DNA from: Leptospira sp. | GTDB lineage: Bacteria > Spirochaetota > Leptospiria > Leptospirales > Leptospiraceae | Length of the DNA stretch: 5,611 bases | Direction of reading: 5' to 3' | NCBI GenBank assembly: GCA_021413405.1 | Contig: JAIOQL010000176.1 | Span: forward strand, 1-5,611 | Shown here: piece by piece, positions 1 through 4,716 of the stretch | Layout of the letters: the number at the start of each line of letters is the position of its first letter | Numbering within the stretch: position 1 is the first letter of the stretch | Notes under the pieces: generated by a model | The model's input: the letters and a program-made list of their open reading frames with translations, nothing else | What the model was told of the DNA's origin: nothing | The model's database searches: none | Program-made: the position numbers and the translations under genes

Positions 1-264
1 CGTGAATCACTTCCCTTTTTGAATCAGGATACAGAAGCCAATTCCGGTTCAGGCGGTCTGGATTTTCTTAAGGCTACAATCGATAGTAAAATTTCTGCAG
101 AGATGGAAGCACCCGGAAGAGCAGAGATCTCCGGTCATGAAATTGTTCTCGATCCGGACGATACTTTCAAGGTTGATCGGGTTCTTAAGGCCAAATTGAA
201 AATGTTCATAGCCGACAGAATTGCAGCTATTGAATGGGAAACATCTTACGCAGCAGCGAAATAA
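1..264 (+). CDS. Probable tail sheath protein, C-terminal fragment (5' end outside window)
   Basis: The frame is open from the first base of the window to the TAA at 262-264, giving at least 87 residues, so this is the 3' end of a longer gene; a TTG at 19 is in frame but need not be the start. The last ~50 residues read ...EISGHEIVLDPDD..., then two amphipathic strand-like stretches ending ETSYAAAK. This resembles the C-terminal domain of phage tail sheath proteins of the DUF2586 kind, where a conserved 'EI...vvidPdqdvl' segment is followed by strands ending the protein. Sheath subunits polymerise around the tail tube and contract to drive it into the host cell. The position directly before a tube-like gene fits the usual sheath-tube gene order. 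The match is from memory of the family and covers only the tail end of the protein, so another structural protein is possible. Confidence 0.5.
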   Translation, partial: RESLPFLNQDTEANSGSGGLDFLKATIDSKISAEMEAPGRAEISGHEIVLDPDDTFKVDRVLKAKLKMFIADRIAAIEWETSYAAAK

Positions 265-265
265 C

Positions 266-271
266 AGGAGG
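266..271 (+). promoter_or_regulatory. Ribosome binding site (AGGAGG) of the tail tube gene
   Basis: AGGAGG lies 5 bases before the ATG at 277, in the 12-base gap after the preceding stop. It is the strongest Shine-Dalgarno site in the window, which suits a major structural protein made in many copies. Confidence 0.85.
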
Positions 272-276
272 ATAAA

Positions 277-723
277 ATGGGATCAACAGATGCAGGAACA
301 GTTGTAAAGGAAAATTATAGTTTCAGTGGATTGTCTCTGAAACTCTTCGGATACGAAATGATAAATTTCAGCTCCTTCGGTTTCGATCACGCTTGTGAGA
401 TAGAATTAACCTATGGAAAATCAGGTGAGATCGTGGGGTATACAAGGAAAAACTACAAACGGGATTTGAAAGTCACTTTGCTTTTCGAAGAAATGGAAAA
501 GCTGGTTCTTCTTGCCTCTCCGTTTGGCGGGCTTTTGGAAAAACTTCCACCGGCTCCACTGGTAGGACGGATCTCTGCAGAGGGTCGGCCTGATTTCACA
601 TATACCGCACCACTGACTATGATCAGTAAGTATAGTTCGGATTTCAAAAGCGGAGCATCGGGAGCGGTTGAAGTGCCTCTTGAAATGCAGCTGTTGAGTA
701 TTCCAATTTTGGCATTCGTATAA
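277..723 (+). CDS. Probable tail tube protein
   Basis: This 148-residue protein starts at ATG 277 behind a perfect AGGAGG and ends at TAA 721-723. Residues ~39-79 (ACEIELTYGKSGEIVGYTR, then KNYKRDLKVTLLFEEMEKL) fit the pattern of small phage tail tube proteins, in which an 'eielkYG.g.epvG.TrG.Yk.egsvtl' segment forms the strands of the tube-lining beta-barrel. The end of the protein (residues ~108-148) again alternates hydrophobic and polar residues, and there is no signal peptide or membrane segment. The length (~150 aa) is typical of tube subunits, which stack as hexameric rings around the tape measure. The neighbours agree: a sheath-like C-terminus upstream, then chaperone and tape measure downstream. 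The family assignment is by pattern recognition, not alignment. Confidence 0.65.
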   Translation: MGSTDAGTVVKENYSFSGLSLKLFGYEMINFSSFGFDHACEIELTYGKSGEIVGYTRKNYKRDLKVTLLFEEMEKLVLLASPFGGLLEKLPPAPLVGRISAEGRPDFTYTAPLTMISKYSSDFKSGASGAVEVPLEMQLLSIPILAFV

Positions 724-727
724 GGAG
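721..727 (+). promoter_or_regulatory. Ribosome binding site (TAAGGAG) of the tail chaperone gene, overlapping the tube stop codon
   Basis: TAAGGAG matches the 16S anti-Shine-Dalgarno over seven bases and contains the TAA stop of the tube gene. It lies 9 bases before ATG 737, so tube termination and chaperone initiation take place at nearly the same spot. Confidence 0.8.
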
Positions 728-736
728 AGAAACGAG

Positions 737-1168
737 ATGAATATCAATCCAATTATTTTACATGACGAAAAGTTGCTGGATGCTTTTAAAAAGCTTCCAA
801 CGTCATATCAGGAAATCGATGACGAATTCCTCGAGAAGTATAAAGAGCCTATCGCAGTTTTCAAATCGGAATTTGAAAACAAAGGTGGAATCTACATACT
901 GAGTGCGGGAGATGCAAAGAACGGGGAAGTAAGAATGATTATTTCAAGAGTTCCGAGTAACGCATTACTTGATGACATCGTTAAGGATAAAAAACTCGGA
1001 CCAACTGATACGGGTCGAAGGATTGTTGGAAAATGTATTCTCTGGCCTTCGATTGATGTCGTAGAGTCCTGGGTTTCCGAAGGTGCGACAGGATTATATA
1101 TTCCACTTGGAAATAAAATCGCAGAACTGGCAGGCATTTCACAGGAAGTCACTACAAAAAAGCCGTAG
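737..1168 (+). CDS. Tail assembly chaperone (G-like short form)
   Basis: A 143-residue soluble protein starts at ATG 737 behind TAAGGAG and ends at TAG 1166-1168. It has no membrane segment or signal peptide and is rich in Lys, Glu and Asp. Residues ~93-134 (GRRIVGKCILWPSIDVVESW, then a Gly-rich turn and an IPLGNKIAELAG helix) follow the pattern of phage tail chaperones, where a conserved cysteine after 'r.iv..c' leads into a 'P....l..w...gl...lg..i.el' helix. Such proteins bind the tape measure before the tube polymerises around it and are absent from the finished tail. The position immediately before the tape measure, and the in-frame A AAA AAG at codons 141-142 that leads into a second open frame, support the call better than sequence similarity does. 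This is the product made when ribosomes do not shift frame. Confidence 0.7.
   Translation: MNINPIILHDEKLLDAFKKLPTSYQEIDDEFLEKYKEPIAVFKSEFENKGGIYILSAGDAKNGEVRMIISRVPSNALLDDIVKDKKLGPTDTGRRIVGKCILWPSIDVVESWVSEGATGLYIPLGNKIAELAGISQEVTTKKP
1143..1148 (+). promoter_or_regulatory. Internal Shine-Dalgarno-like stimulator (AGGAAG) of frameshifting
   Basis: AGGAAG sits inside the chaperone gene, ending 7 bases before the slippery heptamer. In E. coli dnaX a Shine-Dalgarno-like element about ten bases upstream of the same A AAA AAG heptamer increases -1 shifting by pairing with 16S rRNA in the elongating ribosome. AGGA is the part that matches best. That it stimulates here is inferred from this arrangement. 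Confidence 0.4.
1156..1162 (+). other. Programmed -1 ribosomal frameshift site, A AAA AAG
   Basis: The heptamer is phased correctly for tandem slippage: in the chaperone frame the codons are ACA AAA AAG (1154-1162), so the P-site and A-site tRNAs can both re-pair one base back. The zero frame stops four bases later at TAG 1166. The -1 frame continues from GCC (1162-1164) without a stop to TAA 1399-1401, directly before the tape measure. A AAA AAG is among the most efficient bacterial -1 slippery sequences. The arrangement matches the G/GT (lambda) and E/E' (P2) tail chaperone genes in position, direction of shift and outcome. Confidence 0.85.
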
Positions 1169-1401
1169 GGCAGAAATACCAGGCTCTCCTTCAGGGAGAT
1201 GGTGCATTGGAATGTTTATTCCAGCACTATTTCCCCGGAAGGAAAATAGAATTGCCCAGGCTTGATTCAGATGATGATCCCTGGTGTTACGAAAAAAGAG
1301 ACGATTACATTTTCACAATCGCAGCCGAAGTAGAATTCATTCAGCATGTGGAAAAAATGACAATGGCACGAGCAATAGTCAAGGCGTTTAACGGAGATTA
1401 A
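1162..1401 (+). CDS. Frameshift-read C-terminal extension of the tail assembly chaperone (GT-like)
   Basis: Frame 1 is open from 1117 to TAA 1399-1401 and lies -1 relative to the chaperone gene. Read through the slippery site, residues 1-142 of the chaperone gain 79 more, from AVGQKYQALLQG to IVKAFNGD, making a protein of about 221 residues. The extension is acidic and aromatic in the middle (LDSDDDPWCYEKRDDY) and ends in a probable helix. Its only methionines lie in the sequence KMTMAR, about 14 residues from its end, so ordinary initiation is unlikely; the one alternative is a TTG at 1207 with AGGGAG 8 bases upstream, giving 64 residues. In lambda the T part of GT binds the tape measure and recruits tube subunits; the same role is inferred here. 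It ends two bases before the tape-measure start. Confidence 0.75.
   Translation, partial: AVGQKYQALLQGDGALECLFQHYFPGRKIELPRLDSDDDPWCYEKRDDYIFTIAAEVEFIQHVEKMTMARAIVKAFNGD
1178..1203 (+). other. Possible stem-loop downstream of the frameshift site
   Basis: Bases 1178-1181 (ACCA) can pair with 1200-1203 (TGGT), and after a 3-base bulge 1185-1189 (TCTCC) pairs with 1195-1199 (GGAGA), with a possible T-G pair closing a 3-base loop. The stem begins 15 bases after the heptamer, farther than the usual 5-9, so a competing shorter stem 1167-1171 with 1183-1187, four bases after the heptamer, may matter instead. A stimulatory role is inferred. Confidence 0.4.
1393..1396 (+). promoter_or_regulatory. Ribosome binding site (GGAG) that fixes the TTG start of the tape measure
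   Basis: GGAG lies 7 bases before the TTG at 1404. An in-frame stop at 1389-1391 rules out any earlier start, and the next in-frame ATG would remove about 44 residues containing the conserved N-terminal helix, so this site decides the start. The 11 bases CGGAGATTAAA (1392-1402) recur exactly before the hub gene (4702-4712). Confidence 0.7.
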
Positions 1402-1403
1402 AA

Positions 1404-3860
1404 TTGGACGGAGTTTTTCAATTAGGCCTGGTTCTTTCTCTGAAAGATCTGGCATCGAATAAAATCGATGAAGTAAAAAATAACTGGAATAAACTCCGCA
1501 AAACGTTAGGCGACACGCATGAAGATGTGATTAAGATGGATCGTGCAATGTCTACCATGAAAATGGGAGGCGTTATTCTTGCACTCGGTGTCTCTGCCGG
1601 GTTGATGACAGGCTATTTTCTGAATGCCCGAATGCAGACCTCACAGCTCGAGGGAGATATCCGATCTCTCGGAATGACTCAACCCGAAGTTGATCGTATA
1701 ACTGAGAGTGCATATAGACTTTCCATTGCAACAGGTATTACAAAAGAGGCACTCCTCACCGGTGTTTACGATATAAAATCTGCAGTATCAACTTTAAATG
1801 ATGCAGAGCTTTCAGGTTTCACGGAATCCGTAGCGGATGCAACGTTGGCCACAAAAGGAAATTTCGAACAGATGAGTAAACTGTTTGGTATGACCTACCA
1901 CCAATTCAGGAAAATATATTCTGAAGGAATGGATCCGATCCTGGACAAGGATAAGAAATTTGATAATCTCACATTCGGAAAAATTATAGCCAATAATATT
2001 TCATGGGCTGCAAACAAATTCCGTGCGGATGGACAAACCATAGAGCAAGCTATGACTACTCTAGGTTCAACGGGTGCAAGTATGAGAATTTCTCTCGAAG
2101 AGCAATCAGCTGTCATCGGAACTTTACTGAATACAAATATTGCCAGTACCGCAGGAACATCGTTGCGGGCTTTTCTATCCAAATCGGTTGAAGGTATGCA
2201 GAAGCTTGGCCTTTCTGCGTTCGATACAAAAGGAAAACTGAAATCCGTTCCGGATATGATTGATGAGATCAATAAGAAAATGGGCGGAGATTTAACAAGA
2301 AATTCTAAAATTTTAAACGAAGCATTCTCAGAAGAAGGTTTGAAAGCCGTCCAGGCTTTGCTTCCTGTCACTGGTCAATTGAAAGCGGATATTCTGGAAA
2401 TTCAAACTATGACTAAGAATCGCGATTTTTCGTTCATGGAAAAAATGAAAACAGAAAGATTAAATACCCTGCCAATGCTTTTATCCAGGGCAACGGAAGG
2501 ATGGCGGGTATTCGCTGATAGAATTGGAAAGGCCATTGAAACAGGACCACTCAGCAATCTGATCGCGCTTGGAGTAACTGGTTTTGAAGCATTGAATGAA
2601 TTGATGGCCGGCAATCCTAAGATTGCAACATTCATCGCAACATTTCTACAGATAGCTACGATAGCCGGTATTGCGGTTGGTGGAATACTTTTCCTGAAAG
2701 GCGCGATCGCTGGTCTTGTAGTTTTAATGAATGTCGCGCTGGTTTCAAATCCATTTGGCTGGGTTGTTTTAGGTGTTGCGGCTGCGATAGTCGCCATCGC
2801 TCTTCTAATTTCAAATTGGGATAAAATCAAAAACTGGTGGGGAGGAATGCCGGACTGGATGCGAGGAATTATTGCCCTTGTAATGATTCCATTGTGGCCT
2901 TTTATAACTCTACCAATTCTGATTATTAAGAATTGGGGAACACTTAAAACGTTTTTGACATCAATCCCGAGTGCAATGACTAACGCTTGGAATTTTCTCC
3001 CAGATTGGGGAAAGAATCTCATCCTTGGGTTTATTCTCGGAATGATTTCTCCACTGGCAATGATTGGTGTTTTACTTTATAACGCGATAAAACTCGGAAT
3101 GGATACTCTGAATGATAAAGCCAGAAATTCCGGATCCGGATTTATTCGAGCATTCGCATCAGGTATTTTATCAGCCGTCAGTTGGCTAAAAGAATCCGTA
3201 ATTTCAGTTCTTTCTGCAATCGGAAAATTTCTTCCACATTCCAACGCCGAAGAAGGACCACTCTCTGATCTTACAGGATCCGGATCTGCTTTCGTTGATA
3301 CTTTTGTTGAGGGAATAAGAAGAAAGAAATCACTTCTCGGTCCACTTATGAGTGATATCACCGGTGGTCTTGCGAATGCCTGGACGAATGTAAAGGATTC
3401 AGGAGGTGCATTCGTTGATACAATTAAGAATGGTATCATGGAGAAAGCATCCAGTTTTAAAAATTCCGTCGCCGGATTATTATCAACAACGGAAAATCTT
3501 TTACCTCATTCAGACGCTAAAGAAGGTCCACTTTCTAATTTATCTGGATCCGGAAAATCCATTGTAACTACTATAGGTAAAGGAATTGAAGACGAATCAG
3601 GAAATATAAATCCGATTATGCAAAGATTTAATTCAAAGCTAATCGGAAAAAATGTTCCAATTCTGGATCGCATGAATGAACAAGATTCTAATAGCATTTC
3701 CGGAGGAAGAAATTCGTCGGGGGGAATTATTCTCCAAATCGCAAATTTGATCGGTCAAGTGAATATGGATGGATCTAAGGAAGGAAGACAAAATCTCGGA
3801 AACATTCTTGTAGACTACCTATTTCAGGAAATTGAAAAGCATGAAGAGGTTCCTGCTTAA
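1404..3860 (+). CDS. Tail tape measure protein
   Basis: This 818-residue protein is by far the largest in the window. It starts at TTG 1404 (GGAG 7 bases upstream) and ends at TAA 3858-3860. Residues 1-50 form a charged amphipathic helix beginning VFQLGLVLSLKDLASNKI, the usual tape-measure N-terminus. Residues ~54-74 are hydrophobic. Residues ~75-310 fit the conserved tape-measure core (TIGR01760/PhageMin_Tail type): TIEQAMTTLG at 212, AGTSLRAFL at 250-258, and a 'L...D..GKLKSVPDMIDEI' stretch near 270-290. Residues ~404-560 hold a long hydrophobic, Trp-rich stretch able to make several membrane helices, probably used when the protein is ejected into the host membrane. Residues 575-728 contain internal repeats with LPHS..EGPLS.L motifs. 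It sets tail length; with about 0.15 nm per residue the tail would be near 120 nm. Chaperone genes lie upstream and baseplate genes downstream, as expected. Confidence 0.95.
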   Translation: MDGVFQLGLVLSLKDLASNKIDEVKNNWNKLRKTLGDTHEDVIKMDRAMSTMKMGGVILALGVSAGLMTGYFLNARMQTSQLEGDIRSLGMTQPEVDRITESAYRLSIATGITKEALLTGVYDIKSAVSTLNDAELSGFTESVADATLATKGNFEQMSKLFGMTYHQFRKIYSEGMDPILDKDKKFDNLTFGKIIANNISWAANKFRADGQTIEQAMTTLGSTGASMRISLEEQSAVIGTLLNTNIASTAGTSLRAFLSKSVEGMQKLGLSAFDTKGKLKSVPDMIDEINKKMGGDLTRNSKILNEAFSEEGLKAVQALLPVTGQLKADILEIQTMTKNRDFSFMEKMKTERLNTLPMLLSRATEGWRVFADRIGKAIETGPLSNLIALGVTGFEALNELMAGNPKIATFIATFLQIATIAGIAVGGILFLKGAIAGLVVLMNVALVSNPFGWVVLGVAAAIVAIALLISNWDKIKNWWGGMPDWMRGIIALVMIPLWPFITLPILIIKNWGTLKTFLTSIPSAMTNAWNFLPDWGKNLILGFILGMISPLAMIGVLLYNAIKLGMDTLNDKARNSGSGFIRAFASGILSAVSWLKESVISVLSAIGKFLPHSNAEEGPLSDLTGSGSAFVDTFVEGIRRKKSLLGPLMSDITGGLANAWTNVKDSGGAFVDTIKNGIMEKASSFKNSVAGLLSTTENLLPHSDAKEGPLSNLSGSGKSIVTTIGKGIEDESGNINPIMQRFNSKLIGKNVPILDRMNEQDSNSISGGRNSSGGIILQIANLIGQVNMDGSKEGRQNLGNILVDYLFQEIEKHEEVPA
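3126..3587 (+). repeat. Internal tandem repeat in the tape measure protein (residues 575-728)
   Basis: A motif of the form SG-G/S-(A/F)-h-h-x-x-h-x-x-GI occurs four times, with the GI at residues 587, 637, 677 and 727, so spaced 50, 40 and 50. Copies 1 and 3 are each followed by a longer block ending in LPHS(N/D)A(E/K)EGPLS(D/N)L, at 610-623 and 700-713, exactly 90 residues apart. The unit is therefore about 90 residues (two sub-units), present twice. DNA identity is mostly lost, except the 11-base TTCGTTGATAC at 3291 and 3411 and GGATCCGGA at 3132, 3276 and 3546, which points to an old duplication kept at the protein level. LP.S.A.EGPLSDL-type repeats are known from many tape measure proteins; their exact function is not settled. 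Confidence 0.85.
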
Positions 3861-4357
3861 TGGTTGCGCCTGCTGGATATATTCCTCCGCAACTGATTAC
3901 CGGGGATGCGGATCCTCTTTTTCTGGGAGAATCTGAAATCACTGGATATGAATTTCCTTCTGGAACAAAGATCTCTTTAAGTCAGGAGAAAATTATTACA
4001 GCCACAAAGATAAACGGACGGAAAGGAACAATTAAAGAAATGTCTGGATTTGACGATTGGCAAATCACTATTGAATTCCCATTACTTGCCGCAACATATA
4101 GTATTTCACTCGGACCACTTGTCGAATCCATGATCAGGAAATTGAAAAACTTAAAGAAACTCTGGCTGGATCCTGATTCAATTCCTGTTTTAAACGAAAA
4201 AATGAATGCTCTCGGCATTAAATATCTGGTCATAAAAAAATTCGAAATCCCGGACGCTCCGATTCAATACAATCAGCCCGTAAAACTAACGTGTCTATCT
4301 GATGAAGAATACAATTTGGATAGTGCTGGTTCAGAATCAATCGGAGTTCTGTCATGA
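3860..4357 (+). CDS. DUF6046-like small tail/baseplate protein (P2 gpU position)
   Basis: A 165-residue protein starts at ATG 3860, sharing one base with the tape-measure stop (TAATG), with GAGG (3846-3849) about ten bases upstream; it ends at TGA 4355-4357. The order of motifs recalls the DUF6046 family found next to tape measures in many prophages: INGRKGTIKEMSGFDDWQIT (residues ~51-70), then a helix with a 'L..L' pattern, then PVLNEKMNALGIKYLVIKKF (~108-127), then QPVKLTCLSDEEYNL near the end. Its strands and size suit a small baseplate or tube-completion protein, as for P2 gpU, which occupies this place between tape measure and gpX/gpD. It has no membrane segment or signal peptide. The family link is from memory, and the gpU comparison rests on position, not sequence. 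Confidence 0.6.
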   Translation: MVAPAGYIPPQLITGDADPLFLGESEITGYEFPSGTKISLSQEKIITATKINGRKGTIKEMSGFDDWQITIEFPLLAATYSISLGPLVESMIRKLKNLKKLWLDPDSIPVLNEKMNALGIKYLVIKKFEIPDAPIQYNQPVKLTCLSDEEYNLDSAGSESIGVLS

Positions 4358-4716
4358 TATATACAATTCGAGATGATGATACGCTTCAACGAATCGCAGC
4401 TAAATATTGGAATAAATGGGAGCTTTATCCTATCATTCGAGATAACAATCCGCACATTGCGGATTGGGACAATTTAATTCCAGGGCAACGTCTCTTCATT
4501 GCAGATGTTTTGACCGAGTCAACGATTCACATTGTGGAGTTTGGAGATACTTTCGAATCAATCTCTCAACAATATTATAGAACAGAACATTTTTCAGGAA
4601 TGCTCAGCGAGGAAAATGGAAATGCTCAGCCATATGAAAATATAGGATCAGAATATTTTATTCCTGCGCTGGTTTCGAAACAGGAAGTCTTGGCAGCTGA
4701 GCGGAGATTAAAGTAA
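4354..4716 (+). CDS. Tandem LysM baseplate protein (P2 gpX-like)
   Basis: A 120-residue protein starts at ATG 4354, overlapping the previous stop (ATGA), with GGAG (4343-4346) 7 bases upstream; it ends at TAA 4714-4716. Residues 1-50 are a clear LysM-type module: YTIRDDDTLQRIAAKYW at the start, NNP in the middle, and the closing LIPGQRLFI. Residues ~57-108 form a second, more diverged module: IHIVEFGDTFESISQQYY, a longer middle, and EYFIPAL at the end. Such small LysM proteins sit between tape measure and hub genes in contractile phages (P2 gpX; T4 gp53 has a related fold), where they help assemble or clamp the baseplate centre rather than cut cell wall. It has no signal peptide and no catalytic domain. 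The context fits exactly. Confidence 0.8.
   Translation: MIYTIRDDDTLQRIAAKYWNKWELYPIIRDNNPHIADWDNLIPGQRLFIADVLTESTIHIVEFGDTFESISQQYYRTEHFSGMLSEENGNAQPYENIGSEYFIPALVSKQEVLAAERRLK

Noticed and set aside
19..264. TTG at 19 as the start of the first gene
   Set aside because: The frame is open back to the window edge, no Shine-Dalgarno sequence precedes the TTG, and the protein looks like the C-terminus of something larger, so the gene is treated as truncated at its 5' end.
724..736. Search for promoters or terminators in the gaps between genes
   Set aside because: The gaps are 13 bases or shorter and are filled by ribosome binding sites; no -35/-10 pair or hairpin followed by a T-run could be supported anywhere in the window.
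1083..1265. Forward open frame of 60 codons in the third frame across the chaperone/extension junction
   Set aside because: It overlaps both the chaperone and the extension frame, has no convincing ribosome binding site or recognisable motif, and the recoded fusion explains the region better.
2402..3022. Antisense open frame of 206 codons inside the tape measure gene
   Set aside because: It lies wholly opposite the hydrophobic part of a strongly supported gene, has no recognisable domain, and is the kind of open frame that codon bias on the coding strand creates. The same applies to the antisense frames at 1895-2371, 3077-3439 and 421-747.
3132..3554. Three copies of GGATCCGGA as a possible recombination or binding site
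   Set aside because: All three are in frame and encode the Gly-Ser-Gly of the protein repeat, so the protein-level duplication explains them.
4234..4240. Second in-phase slippery heptamer (A AAA AAA) in the DUF6046-like gene
   Set aside because: The -1 frame after it reaches TGA at 4300-4302 after only 20 codons, I saw no clear stimulatory structure, and the shortened product would lose the conserved end. It probably reflects Lys codons in a moderately A-rich gene.
4354..4716. LysM protein as a cell-wall hydrolase
   Set aside because: There is no catalytic domain or signal peptide, and the gene sits between tape measure-associated and hub genes, where LysM proteins are structural baseplate parts.
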